From: Candidatus Omnitrophota bacterium
GTDB lineage: Bacteria; Omnitrophota; Gorgyraeia; Aquiviventales; Aquiviventaceae
Assembly (NCBI GenBank): GCA_023247155.1
Contig: JAHFGZ010000014.1
Span: 1-19,429, forward strand
Direction of reading: 5' to 3'
Length of the DNA stretch: 19,429 nucleotides
Position 1 is the stretch's first letter. Each line of letters opens with the position of its first letter. The position numbers and the translations under genes were made by a program. Below the pieces are notes generated by a model. That model ran no database searches, was not told the DNA's origin, and was given only the letters and a program-made list of their open reading frames with translations. Positions 1 through 9,334 of this stretch are shown piece after piece.

Positions 1-1550
1 AATTCATGGAGGTCCGTGATCACGGTCGTGTCATCGGACGGCTGCCAGAGGTGGCGCCACAGGACGCGGTAGCGCCGGTCGGAGGCCCCCTTCACCAGCG
101 CGTCCTCCGGCACCCGGAGGTACCGCTCATCATTGTAGTAGATCCGCAACAGCGCCTTCCCCAACCGCTCGGTGTGGAACTTATGGTCGAGCCCGACCGC
201 CCAGCCGAAGGCGCGGCGCCAGTCCAGGCGGATGGTCCCGTCGTGGCCTTCCGGCCATTCGTAGCGGTAGCCCATCAGCGCGAACTGCTCCCAGGGCTTC
301 TTCTTGCCCGGGATGATGAAGAACGGCGTCTGCCGGTCCGCGACCGAGAGCCACGGCAGGTAGATGACGGGGAACTGCTCGACGACGAAGGTGGCGTGGC
401 GCGATTGGACCAGCTTGTCCTCCGCGAAGACGATCGCCCGGCGGCCGTAAAACCTGAAGTGGGGCGGATCGTGGTCGCAGGAGGTGAGGTAGCCGGGCGT
501 GACCTGGAGGATCCCCTCGGCGAGGTGCTCCACCGACCGGCCGTGCTCGTACCAGGGGGGCGAGGCCACCGTCCCCTGGAGGAACCGGCCCTTCTTCGTC
601 TCGAAGTTGTAGTGGACCATCTCACCGTGGAACACCTGCCCCCCGTCCTCCAGCCGGACGCGCCCCTCGGCGTACACGTCCTTGGTATCCGTGAACAACG
701 TGAGGCGGTCGCTCGTCAGGACGGCGTTCTGGTACACCACCTCCACGTTGCCCTCCGCGACGGCGAGCTTCCGCTCAGGCGAGACGCTCATCTGGTCCGC
801 GTTGATCTGCACCGCGCCCGGCGGAGGCAGCGTGCGCGCGACGCTGCGCGGCCGTTCCGCGGCCGGTCCACCTTCCGGGCGCGCGGCCGGCACCGTCACC
901 GGCGCCAGCTCAATCCCGCGCCGCGGGGGCCCGAGCGGCGGCAGGGGTGCTGCAGGGACGAGAGGCGCAGGAGGCGGGATGGCTTCACCCGAAGAAGCCT
1001 CAGGGAGCGGCGCGGCTGGTTCACGAGGGGCGCTGGGGGCGATCGGCCTCGCGCGCGCCAGCGCTTCCTCCCGCTTCGCCTGCTGCGCCAGCACGTCCAG
1101 CTCCCTGTCCCATCGGTCCTGCTCTTTCTTGACCGCGCGCTCCAGCGCCTTCATCTGCGCGTGGGCGCGCCGCTGGGCGCGTTCTTCCTGCTGGAGCCGC
1201 TCAGCCAGGGAGGTCAGTTGGCCGCGGGTGATCTTGGGGAATGGGGGCGGTGATTCGATGCGCGCCTGGCACAGCGATCGGTAGAGCTGGACGCGGGGGT
1301 CGTCTGGCGTGGCGGCCGCCAGGCGGTCCAGGAGGCCCAGCGCCTCCTGATAGGCGCCCTGTCGGGTGAGCGCTTTCACCCGATCCCAGTCGCGCGCCCG
1401 ATCTGCGCCCGCCCTCCGCTCGCCCTCAGGGGACGTCTGCGCGGTGGCAGTGGGCTGGGACTGGGCGTCTGAGCGGCCCGCGGCGCCGGTGGAGGCGCTG
1501 AGGCCTGCCACGCACCAGGCCGCGAGCAAAAAACGGAAGAGGCGCTTCAC
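1..1550 (-). CDS. lptD: LPS-assembly outer-membrane protein LptD/OstA (3' end outside window)
   Basis: LptD is the outer-membrane barrel that, with LptE, inserts lipopolysaccharide into the outer leaflet. I read 516 codons from a GTG at 1550 with no stop before the window edge. The N-terminus (KRLFRFLLAAW.., about residues 1-24) is a signal peptide. Residues ~45-90 look TPR-like (QGAYQEALGLLDRLAAATPDDP), then come a charged coiled coil and a Pro/Ala-rich linker to ~240. The OstA/LptA-like jelly-roll begins near residue 245 (VQINADQMSVSPERKLAVAEG), followed by the LptD-type segment YLTSCDHDPPHFRF near 355 and VIYLPWLSVADRQTPFF. The TPR/coiled-coil N-terminal extension is longer than in classical LptD. 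A TTG at 1556 is an alternative start; GTG fits the signal peptide better. The gene follows tal after 38 nt. The beta-barrel itself is mostly outside the window. Family call is firm; the exact N-terminal architecture is inference. Confidence 0.82.
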   Translation of the reverse strand, partial: MKRLFRFLLAAWCVAGLSASTGAAGRSDAQSQPTATAQTSPEGERRAGADRARDWDRVKALTRQGAYQEALGLLDRLAAATPDDPRVQLYRSLCQARIESPPPFPKITRGQLTSLAERLQQEERAQRRAHAQMKALERAVKKEQDRWDRELDVLAQQAKREEALARARPIAPSAPREPAAPLPEASSGEAIPPPAPLVPAAPLPPLGPPRRGIELAPVTVPAARPEGGPAAERPRSVARTLPPPGAVQINADQMSVSPERKLAVAEGNVEVVYQNAVLTSDRLTLFTDTKDVYAEGRVRLEDGGQVFHGEMVHYNFETKKGRFLQGTVASPPWYEHGRSVEHLAEGILQVTPGYLTSCDHDPPHFRFYGRRAIVFAEDKLVQSRHATFVVEQFPVIYLPWLSVADRQTPFFIIPGKKKPWEQFALMGYRYEWPEGHDGTIRLDWRRAFGWAVGLDHKFHTERLGKALLRIYYNDERYLRVPEDALVKGASDRRYRVLWRHLWQPSDDTTVITDLHE

Positions 1551-1588
1551 GAACAACCCTGAGAGGCGCGCGTGTTGACCGTGTGCGG

Positions 1589-2281
1589 TTACCGTGTATC
1601 CCTGGCGCTCGGCTCGGCGGTCTTCCACGTCTTCGCGCTCGCCGGCAGCCGTTCCCAGTCCTGGAGGAACCGGTCCAGGCCCGCCGCCGTCAGGGGATGT
1701 GTCACGAGCGCGTCGAGGACGGCAAACGGCATCGTGGCGATGTCCGCGCCGAGCTTGGCCGCCTCCACCACGTGCATCGGGTGGCGGACGCTGGCCACGA
1801 GGATCTGGGTGGAGAAGGCGTAGTTGGCGTAGATGGCCTTGATGTCGCGGATGAGGCCCATCCCGTCGCCGCTGATGTCATCGAGCCGCCCGACAAACGG
1901 CGAGACGAAACAGGCGCCCGCCTTGGCGGCCAGCAGCGCCTGCGACGCCGAGAAGCAGAGGGTCACGTTGACCCGGATCTGCTCGTTCGTCAGCTGCCGG
2001 GTCGCCCGCAGCCCCTCTTTCGTGAGGGGGCACTTCACGACGATGTGGGGGTCGAGCGCCGCGAAGACACGTCCCTCCCGGATCATGCCCTCGGCGTCGC
2101 GGCAGGTCGTCTCCATGCTCACCGGGCCCTGCACCACCCCGCAGATCTCCTTCAGCAGCGGGAAGAACTCACGCCCCTCTTTGGCGACCAGGGTGGGGTT
2201 CGTCGTCACCCCGTCAATCGCCCCCCACGCCTTCGCCTCCCTGATCTCCGTCAGGTTCGCCGAGTCCAGGAAGATCTTCAT
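1589..2281 (-). CDS. tal: Small transaldolase (TalC/Fsa-type)
   Basis: A 230-residue single-domain class I aldolase of the transaldolase / fructose-6-phosphate aldolase family, cytoplasmic, acting in the non-oxidative pentose phosphate pathway. The start MKIFLDSANLTEI is the classic N-terminus of the small subfamily. The barrel motifs GVTTNPTLVAKEG (24-36), HIVVKCPLT with the Schiff-base lysine K83, NVTLCFSASQALLAAKAGA (105-123) and VSPFVGRLDD (126-135) are all present. F129 sits where true F6P aldolases carry the catalytic tyrosine (Tyr131 of E. coli FsaA), so transaldolase activity is the better guess. The open frame extends far upstream, but that part is a shadow of the ROK gene. The ATG at 2281 overlaps the ROK stop as ATGA, which fixes the start and implies translational coupling. 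TAA stop. Length is normal for the family. Confidence 0.92.
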   Translation of the reverse strand: MKIFLDSANLTEIREAKAWGAIDGVTTNPTLVAKEGREFFPLLKEICGVVQGPVSMETTCRDAEGMIREGRVFAALDPHIVVKCPLTKEGLRATRQLTNEQIRVNVTLCFSASQALLAAKAGACFVSPFVGRLDDISGDGMGLIRDIKAIYANYAFSTQILVASVRHPMHVVEAAKLGADIATMPFAVLDALVTHPLTAAGLDRFLQDWERLPASAKTWKTAEPSARDTR

Positions 2282-3255
2282 GCCGGTTTCCCTCCCTTCG
2301 CCCCCCAGATTAACACGGCGGCCCCGACAATGCCAGCGCGGGTCCCGAGGCGCGCCCGGACGATGCGGACCGACCGGGCCGCCGTCGCCAGCGCCTGGGC
2401 GCGGACGGTGCCGCTCAGGCTCGGGTAGAACAACGACCAGGCGCCGGCCACGCCGCCGCCGAGGATCACCCGGTCCGGGTTGAGCAGGTTGGCGAGGTTG
2501 GCCACCCCGATGCCAAGCCAATGGCCGAACGCCGCCCAGATCCGCTGCGCCCGCGCGTCGCCCAGCCTGGCCGCGCGGGAGAGCACCGCCGGCGTCAGGC
2601 GCCCCCCGGCCTCCCGCGTGAGCCGGCGCAGCGGCCCCGCGCCCTCCCGGAGCGCCTGCCGGCCCATGCGGAGCAGCGCCGCGGTCCCCACGTGCGCCTC
2701 CAGGCACCCGCGCGCGCCGCAGCCGCAGCGGGGTCCGCGCGGATCGATCACCATGTGCCCGACCTCGCCGGCGGAGCCGCTGGCCCCATGCACCAGCGAC
2801 CCGTCGAGGATCAGCCCGCCGCCCACCCCGGTCCCGAGCGTCAGGCACACGAGGCCCCGCGCCCCGCGCCCCGCACCGAAGGCGAACTCCCCGAGCGCGG
2901 CCAGGTTCGCGTCGTTGTCCACGGCGCAGCGGCAGCGCAGCCGCCGCTCAAGCCACCGCCGCAGCGGCACCCGGCGCCACCCCGGCACGTTGACCAGGAA
3001 CTCCACGACCTCGCGCCGGACATCCACGGGCCCGGGCACGCCGACGCCCACCCCTCGCAGCGTTGCAGGACGCTCGCCGACGGACCGCGCCAGCCGCTCG
3101 GCCGCCTCGCTGACCGCCTCAACGAACCGCCCGGGCCGTCCGACGTCCCGGGACTCAAGCGCCTGTGCGGCCGCGACATGCCCGGTCGGGCTGACCAGCC
3201 CGACCTTGACGTTTGTCGCCCCGAAATCGACCCCGACCGTCCATCGCCGCGTCAT
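2278..3255 (-). CDS. ROK-family sugar kinase (glucokinase-like)
   Basis: A 325-residue ROK (repressor, ORF, kinase) protein that should phosphorylate glucose or a related hexose in the cytoplasm. Visible motifs in order: phosphate loop VGVDFGATNVKVG (7-19), catalytic aspartate in VDNDAN (D115), the second phosphate motif LTLGTGVGGG (139-148), the sugar-binding GEVGH (163-167), and the ROK zinc motif with H167, C177, C179 and C184 (CGCGARGCLE). There is no N-terminal helix-turn-helix, so this is a kinase and not a ROK repressor. Its ATG overlaps the upstream GGDEF stop (ATGA) and its own TGA overlaps the tal start, so it lies in a tightly coupled unit with tal. The substrate cannot be fixed from sequence; glucose is the default, and N-acetylmannosamine, fructose or allose are alternatives. 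Confidence 0.9.
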   Translation of the reverse strand: MTRRWTVGVDFGATNVKVGLVSPTGHVAAAQALESRDVGRPGRFVEAVSEAAERLARSVGERPATLRGVGVGVPGPVDVRREVVEFLVNVPGWRRVPLRRWLERRLRCRCAVDNDANLAALGEFAFGAGRGARGLVCLTLGTGVGGGLILDGSLVHGASGSAGEVGHMVIDPRGPRCGCGARGCLEAHVGTAALLRMGRQALREGAGPLRRLTREAGGRLTPAVLSRAARLGDARAQRIWAAFGHWLGIGVANLANLLNPDRVILGGGVAGAWSLFYPSLSGTVRAQALATAARSVRIVRARLGTRAGIVGAAVLIWGAKGGKPA

Positions 3256-4544
3256 GCCGCCAGCGACTCCGACCAGACGACGACGCGGTTGCGCCCCGCC
3301 CGCTTGGCCGCGTAGAGCGCCTGGTCGGCCCGCTCGATCAGCGCCTCGAGCGTCTGGGCGTGCGCGGGAAACCCCGCCAGGCCGATGCTGACCGTCTGCG
3401 TCAGCAGCTCATCGTAGGCGCGGATCGGATGGATGTCCACGAGCTGCCGCAGCCGCTCCGCGATCGGCAGCGCCTGCTCAGGCGCCGTCTCGATGAGCAG
3501 GAGGAGGAACTCCTCCCCGCCGAACCGCGCGATCATGTCGATCTCGCGGAGGTTCCGCGCCAGGAGCCGGGCGACCTCTCGCAGGACGACGTCGCCGACG
3601 AGGTGCCCGAAGGTGTCGTTCTTCTGCTTGAAGCCGTCGAGGTCCGCCATCAGGAGCGTGCAGGCCAGGCCGTGGCGGGCCGACCGGTCGAGCTCCTGCC
3701 GCGCCCGCTCCAGGAAGTGCCCGCGGACCGAGACCCCGGTGAGCGCATCGGTCACGGCCAGCGCCTCCACCTGCTGGTAGAGGTGGACGCGGGCGAGCTG
3801 CAGCGAGAGCTGGTGGGAGATGATCGTCAGCGTCTTGAGCTGGTCCTCGGGGAGCTCATCCGCCACCAGCACCCCGACGGGCTGCTGCTCACGCCACAGC
3901 GGCGCCCAGGCGATGCGCCCGAGCCCCGGGAGGGGGCCGGCGAGCTCCGACGCGGCCGCGCTGGACGACGCGGGGGCGGTCCTGACCCGCTGGAGGATGT
4001 CTGCTTCCATCTCCAGGAGGTCGTGGCCGTCGACCGAGGCCATCCGGCCATCCGGCGCCCGCACCGCGCGCAGCACCTGCGGGGCCGGCCCGGAGCAGTC
4101 GATGAGGCGCAGCCCCCGCGCATTCAGCAGCCGGGGCGCGATGGCGAGCGAGGCCGCGAAGAGCTCCCTGACGTGGAGCGCACGAGCCGTCTCCTTCGTG
4201 ACGTGGTAGAGGTCGGTGATCTGCGCGATCTGGGCGTCCGCCTGCTGCATCGCATCCTGGAGCGACAAGAGCGAGCGGGCCGATTCGGAGAGCCGCATGA
4301 CCTCCACCGCCTCCTCTGCGTGGAGCCGCCGCACCTCGTCCTCGTAGCGCCAGCGCTGGGCGGCCAGCAGCCACGGCGTCGCGCCCAGCGTCATCAGCTG
4401 CAACCAGCCGGTCGCATGGCCCAGCGCGGCACCCTGTGTCCCTGCGAACACGAGCAGCGTCGCCGCGGTGGCCAGCGCGACGTAGAGGCGGGCCCAGCAG
4501 AGCCCGGACGCCATCGCGAGGAGCCAACAGGCGAGGACGGTCAT
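3252..4544 (-). CDS. Membrane GAF-GGDEF diguanylate cyclase with I-site
   Basis: A 430-residue protein predicted to make cyclic di-GMP from two GTP. The N-terminus holds about two hydrophobic helices (residues ~4-60), followed by a coiled-coil stretch (~65-110), a GAF-like sensor region (~115-250) and a GGDEF domain (~264-430). The active loop is GGEEF (342-346), and the metal-binding MADLDGFKQKNDTFGH is intact, so it should be active. R333-x-x-D336 lies exactly five residues before GGEEF, matching the allosteric product-inhibition site of PleD-type enzymes. I chose the ATG at 4544 because it overlaps the upstream cyclase stop (ATGA) and the hydrophobic N-terminus begins directly there; the longer open frame upstream is a shadow. 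Its stop overlaps the ROK kinase start. What the GAF region senses is unknown. Confidence 0.88.
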   Translation of the reverse strand: MTVLACWLLAMASGLCWARLYVALATAATLLVFAGTQGAALGHATGWLQLMTLGATPWLLAAQRWRYEDEVRRLHAEEAVEVMRLSESARSLLSLQDAMQQADAQIAQITDLYHVTKETARALHVRELFAASLAIAPRLLNARGLRLIDCSGPAPQVLRAVRAPDGRMASVDGHDLLEMEADILQRVRTAPASSSAAASELAGPLPGLGRIAWAPLWREQQPVGVLVADELPEDQLKTLTIISHQLSLQLARVHLYQQVEALAVTDALTGVSVRGHFLERARQELDRSARHGLACTLLMADLDGFKQKNDTFGHLVGDVVLREVARLLARNLREIDMIARFGGEEFLLLLIETAPEQALPIAERLRQLVDIHPIRAYDELLTQTVSIGLAGFPAHAQTLEALIERADQALYAAKRAGRNRVVVWSESLAA

Positions 4545-6040
4545 GAGGAGACGACGACGTTGCGGCCGGCGTGTTTGGCCTGGTAGAGCCGCTGGTCCGC
4601 GATCCGGATGAGCTCCAGGTCCACCTTGGCGTCGTCCGGGAACACGGCGAGCCCGACCGAGACGGTGACCCCCTCTTCGAGCTCGGCCGGCTGCGCCGTC
4701 CGGACGGCCTGCAGGGCGCGCCGCTCCCCCTCGCGCGGGACGCCCTGCAGCTGGCGCCCGACGGTCCGGCGGACCTGCTCCGCGACCTCGCCCGCCTGGT
4801 GGCGCGCGAGGCCCGGCAACAGCACGACGAACTCCTCCCCGCCGTAGCGGCCGATGGCCCCGCCCGGCGGCACCACGGCGCGGAGGACGTCCGCCACCCG
4901 CCTCAGGATCACGTCGCCCGCCGTGTGCCCGAAGGTGTCGTTGTAGGCCTTGAAGTGGTCGACGTCGAGCATCAGCACCGACACGGGCTCGCGGCTGCGC
5001 CATGCCCGGGTGAGCTCGCGCGTCAGCTGCTCCAGGAACGGCCGGCGGAGCGTGAGGTCGGTCAGGCTGTCGGTGACGGCCAGCTGCTGCGTCTTCGCGA
5101 AGAGCCGGGCATTGGTCAGGGCCGTGGCGACCAGGTCCAGCAGGATGTCCAGAAAGCGGAGGTCGTCCTGGGTGTAGGCCCCCGCGCTCGCGCTGTCCAG
5201 GCGCAGGACCCCGGCGGGGCTCTCACCCGCCATCAGGGGACAGGCGATGACGGAGCCGATCTCCCGCTCCCGGGCCACCGCCACGGTGAAGCGGAAATCC
5301 CGCCGCGTGTCGCTGACGAGCAGCGGGCGATGGCTGCGCAGGACGTGGCGGTCGAACTGATCCCCGTGCTTGGCGCGGATGCTCGGCATCCCCTCGCGCC
5401 GCTGCGAGGCGAAGAGCGACAGCTCCTGCTGGTCGGGGTCCACCACAAAGAGGAGGCAGACGTCCGATTTGCCGATCAGGTCGAAGGCACGCTCGACCGC
5501 CAGGGTGGCGATCGCGGTGAGGTCGGTGAGGTTGCTGAGCGCCTCCGCGATGGCCTGGAGCTGCGTGTAGCGGGCGAGCTTCTTCTGGAGCGCGTCGGCG
5601 GTCTGGCCGGCCAGCGCGATCGCCTGGCGCTTCACCGTCTGCTGCCCCCGCAGCTCTTCCAGCGTCCGCCGCAGCCGATGGAGCCGCCCGTCCCTGAGCC
5701 GCCGCTGCCAGACCGCCGTGCCCGCCAGGACGCCGAAGGCCGCCAGCGCCCATCCGAGCCCGGCCATCTGCAGGACCGCCCAGGCCCACGCGAGGCACAC
5801 GAGCGCGCCGGCACTCACCCCCAGGCTGCCGGCGACGGGGTAGAGCCCCCAGGCGTAGGTCGCCAGCGCAACGAGCATGGCGGCGAGGGTGGGGGCGGTC
5901 CGCGCGGCCGCCTCGGCGTGGCCGAGGAGCGACTGGCCGAGGACGACGCACGCGAAGACCACCGTGAGGGCGACAAGCCAGCGGATGGCCGAGGCGGGCA
6001 TGTCCGTACGGGACAAGAGCCATGTCCCGGCCTGTCTCAT
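4541..6040 (-). CDS. Membrane GAF-GGDEF diguanylate cyclase lacking the I-site
   Basis: A 499-residue cyclic di-GMP synthase. Residues ~20-110 contain three to four hydrophobic helices, ~115-160 a coiled coil, ~165-310 a GAF domain (AIATLAVERAFDLIGKSDVCLLFVV .. GVLRLDSASAGAYTQDDLRFLDILLDLVATALTNARL) and ~322-499 a GGDEF domain. GGEEF is at 400-404, and LMLDVDHFKAYNDTFGH carries the metal-binding aspartate. The inhibitory RxxD position is replaced by PPGG, so product feedback at the classical I-site is not expected. The start at 6040 is one base after the ABC ATPase stop; an alternative ATG at 6001 (MPASAIRW) just ahead of the first membrane helix is equally possible, and neither has a clear Shine-Dalgarno. 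The protein is similar in plan to the downstream cyclase, suggesting a diverged pair. Confidence 0.88.
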   Translation of the reverse strand: MRQAGTWLLSRTDMPASAIRWLVALTVVFACVVLGQSLLGHAEAAARTAPTLAAMLVALATYAWGLYPVAGSLGVSAGALVCLAWAWAVLQMAGLGWALAAFGVLAGTAVWQRRLRDGRLHRLRRTLEELRGQQTVKRQAIALAGQTADALQKKLARYTQLQAIAEALSNLTDLTAIATLAVERAFDLIGKSDVCLLFVVDPDQQELSLFASQRREGMPSIRAKHGDQFDRHVLRSHRPLLVSDTRRDFRFTVAVAREREIGSVIACPLMAGESPAGVLRLDSASAGAYTQDDLRFLDILLDLVATALTNARLFAKTQQLAVTDSLTDLTLRRPFLEQLTRELTRAWRSREPVSVLMLDVDHFKAYNDTFGHTAGDVILRRVADVLRAVVPPGGAIGRYGGEEFVVLLPGLARHQAGEVAEQVRRTVGRQLQGVPREGERRALQAVRTAQPAELEEGVTVSVGLAVFPDDAKVDLELIRIADQRLYQAKHAGRNVVVSS

Positions 6041-6041
6041 C

Positions 6042-7145
<1,104 letters not shown>

Positions 7146-7157
7146 GGGTGAGGTCGG

Positions 7158-8000
7158 CTAGGGCCGGGAATGCCTCAGGAGCCTTGCGAGGGTCTGCTTC
7201 AGCTCGCGCCGGTGCGTGATGAGATCGATGAGGCCGTGCTCGAGCAGGAATTCCGAGCGCTGGAACCCCTCCGGGAGCTTCTGCCGGATGGTCTGCTCGA
7301 TCACCCGCGGGCCGGTGAAGCCGATCAGCGCCCGGGGCTCGGCGATGATGATGTCGCCCAGCGTGGCGAAGCTCGCCAGGACGCCGGCCATCGTCGGGTG
7401 GGTCAGGACCGAGAGGAAGAACCCGCCGTGCTCGTCGAGCCGCATCAGGGCGCTGGCGGTCTTCGCCATCTGCATCAGGCTCAGCAGGCCCTCCTGCATC
7501 CGGGCGCCGCCCCCGGAGCCGGACACGATGATGAGCGGCAACCGCCGCTCGATCGCCCGCTCGATCGCCCGCGTCAGCCGCTCCCCCACCACCGACCCCA
7601 TCGACCCCATCATGAAGCGCGAGTCGGTCACGCCCAGCACGACCTCGCGGCCCTCGAGCACCCCCTTGCCGGTCAGGCAGGCGTCGGACATCCCGCAGGC
7701 CTGCTGCTCTTCCCGCACCTTCTCGGCGTACGGCTTGGGCACGCTGAACTGGAGCGGGTCAAGCGGCGCTAAGTCCTCGTCCCACGGCTCGAAGGTCCCC
7801 TCATCGAGGAGCAGCTGGATCCGCTGGGGCGCCGTGAGGGAGAAATGAAACTCGCACTTGGGGCAGACGCGCAGGTTCTCCTCCAGCGCCTTGTTGTAGA
7901 TGAGCTGGCCGCAGGACTCGCATTTGGTCCACAGCCCGGCGGGGAAGTCGCGCTTGGACCTGCGCGCGACGGCCGATTGGCGCCTGCTGAACAGCTTCAT
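7158..8000 (-). CDS. accD: Acetyl-CoA carboxylase carboxyltransferase subunit beta
   Basis: A 280-residue beta subunit of the acetyl-CoA carboxylase carboxyltransferase, which with AccA moves carboxyl from carboxybiotin to acetyl-CoA to give malonyl-CoA for fatty-acid synthesis. The N-terminal zinc ribbon has C27, C30, C46 and C49 (CESCGQ .. CPKC). The crotonase-fold core follows: GVTDSRFMMGSMGSVVGE, the oxyanion/CoA-binding SGSGGGARMQEGLLSLMQMAK, LTHPTMAGVLASFATLGDII and GFTGPRVIEQTI. Length is normal. ATG at 8000 overlaps the DUF1015 stop as ATGA; the longer open frame upstream overlaps that gene and is not used. TAG stop. accA is not in the window, so the enzyme is presumably completed by a distant gene. 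Confidence 0.97.
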   Translation of the reverse strand: MKLFSRRQSAVARRSKRDFPAGLWTKCESCGQLIYNKALEENLRVCPKCEFHFSLTAPQRIQLLLDEGTFEPWDEDLAPLDPLQFSVPKPYAEKVREEQQACGMSDACLTGKGVLEGREVVLGVTDSRFMMGSMGSVVGERLTRAIERAIERRLPLIIVSGSGGGARMQEGLLSLMQMAKTASALMRLDEHGGFFLSVLTHPTMAGVLASFATLGDIIIAEPRALIGFTGPRVIEQTIRQKLPEGFQRSEFLLEHGLIDLITHRRELKQTLARLLRHSRP

Positions 8001-9271
8001 TCGCTCACGGATGCGGGGGATGGCATGGGGGGGATCATGGTATCTTGCCACACGTTGATCGTCAAGCCGGACGGGACCTTCGGATAGAAGTACGTCGATT
8101 TCGGCGGAAGCGCCAACCCCTGGGCGGCCAGCGCGTACACCTGGGGCAGCGGAATCCCGCGGAGCAGCCAGGCGCAGCACCCCTCCCCGCGGTCTACGGC
8201 CTGCAGCGCCTCGGCGGCGTCGGCGGCATAGGTACAGCGGATGGGGCCGGCGGTTGGGACGAGCTGCGGCAGGATGAGCTCATGCAGGAGCGACACGTCA
8301 AGGCCGGCGACCGGCTGCGGGACCGAGGGCGAGCGCAGCCACCGGGCCAGACGCTCGGGGGTCACGGCGGCCTGGGACAGCGTCCGGCCGTCATAGTAGC
8401 CGAAGCGCCCTGCCTCCCCCGCGTCCCCCAGCCACCGGAGGCAAGCGGCGAGGTCGGCCGCCGGCTCAACGCGGCAGAGCGCCTGGAGCGCGTGCGCCGC
8501 TCCGCTTCCCTCGTGCTGGACAATCCGGTGGATCGGCCGCACCACCAGCGCCGGGTCCGCCATCGAGACGAAGCACGTCATCAGCGCGCCGTAGCGGTCC
8601 CGGTGGGCGCAGGCGACCTCGAACCGGTGGTGGCCGTCGGCGATCAGCACCGAGACGGAGGCGAGGTGGCGCGCCGCCTCCTCGATGACCGTCGGATCGG
8701 TGAGCGCCCAACAGCGGATGGTCTCCCCGGGAAGCGCCGCCTGCATCGTCGGCGCGGCCGCCGTCAGCCGGCGCAGCCGCTCCTGCAGCCGTCCCCCCGC
8801 ATCCGGGTAGACGCAGAAGATGGGCTCCAGATTGGCCGGGAGCGCCTCCAGCAGCCGCGTGCGGTCCTGCTTGGGCGCAGCCAGGGTCGCTTCGTGCCGG
8901 AAGACCTGGCGCTCCATCGGCCCGTCCAGCGCGAGGAGCGCGATGAACCCCAGGCGGGACCGCTCGGCGCCGCCGTCACGGAAGGCCTGCTCGACGAGAT
9001 AGAGCGCCGGGACCGGGTCCGGCTGCAGCGCCCGGCGCTCGCGCCAGGCCGCAAACTCGCGCTGCGCCCGGGTGTAGCGGTTCTCCGCATCGGTGTCGGT
9101 CGGGTAGGACTTGCCGAGGATGAGCCGGACGACGTTGTAGGGCGAGGCCTGGTAGAGGCGGTCCTGCTCCTCCGGACTGATGACGTCGTAGGGCGGCGAG
9201 AGGACCGCGTCCAACTGGCCGGCGACGTCCGGGTTATAGCGCCACGCGCGGAACGGATGAATGGCTACCAT
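7997..9271 (-). CDS. DUF1015 family protein
   Basis: A 424-residue soluble protein of the DUF1015 (COG4198) family, whose function is not established. The family N-terminus is clear: IHPFRAWRYNP then LDAVLSPPYDVISPEEQDRLYQASPYNVVRLILGK. The hallmark LIADGHHRFEVA lies near residues 210-222. The length is normal. No membrane segment or signal peptide is visible. Several conserved His/Asp residues (DGHHRFE, RPIHRIV) suggest a catalytic or nucleotide/metal site, but this is inference. It is followed by accD with a 4-nt overlap. The ATG at 9271 has no visible Shine-Dalgarno; a strong hairpin (9280-9331) occupies the region where one would lie, so initiation may be regulated or coupled. Confidence 0.88.
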   Translation of the reverse strand: MVAIHPFRAWRYNPDVAGQLDAVLSPPYDVISPEEQDRLYQASPYNVVRLILGKSYPTDTDAENRYTRAQREFAAWRERRALQPDPVPALYLVEQAFRDGGAERSRLGFIALLALDGPMERQVFRHEATLAAPKQDRTRLLEALPANLEPIFCVYPDAGGRLQERLRRLTAAAPTMQAALPGETIRCWALTDPTVIEEAARHLASVSVLIADGHHRFEVACAHRDRYGALMTCFVSMADPALVVRPIHRIVQHEGSGAAHALQALCRVEPAADLAACLRWLGDAGEAGRFGYYDGRTLSQAAVTPERLARWLRSPSVPQPVAGLDVSLLHELILPQLVPTAGPIRCTYAADAAEALQAVDRGEGCCAWLLRGIPLPQVYALAAQGLALPPKSTYFYPKVPSGLTINVWQDTMIPPMPSPASVSE

Positions 9272-9279
9272 AGTCCCGG

Positions 9280-9331
9280 GTCCGGTTCCCTGTTTCCCAT
9301 CGGAGACCCTAGAGGAAAGAGGGAACCGGAC
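9280..9331. repeat. Long stem-loop between two genes
   Basis: The 12-nt arm GTCCGGTTCCCT (9280-9291) is perfectly complementary to AGGGAACCGGAC (9320-9331). After one mismatch the stem continues for five more pairs (TTTCC 9293-9297 with GGAAA 9314-9318). It fills nearly all of the 63-nt gap between the six-helix membrane protein stop and the DUF1015 start. There is no T-run on either side, so it does not look like a classical terminator. A REP-like palindrome, an mRNA-stability hairpin or an initiation-blocking structure are possible. Confidence 0.75.
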
Positions 9332-9334
9332 TCC

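Noticed and set aside
1551..1588. A promoter or terminator between tal and lptD
   Set aside because: The 38-nt gap shows no convincing -10/-35 pair or hairpin with T-run.
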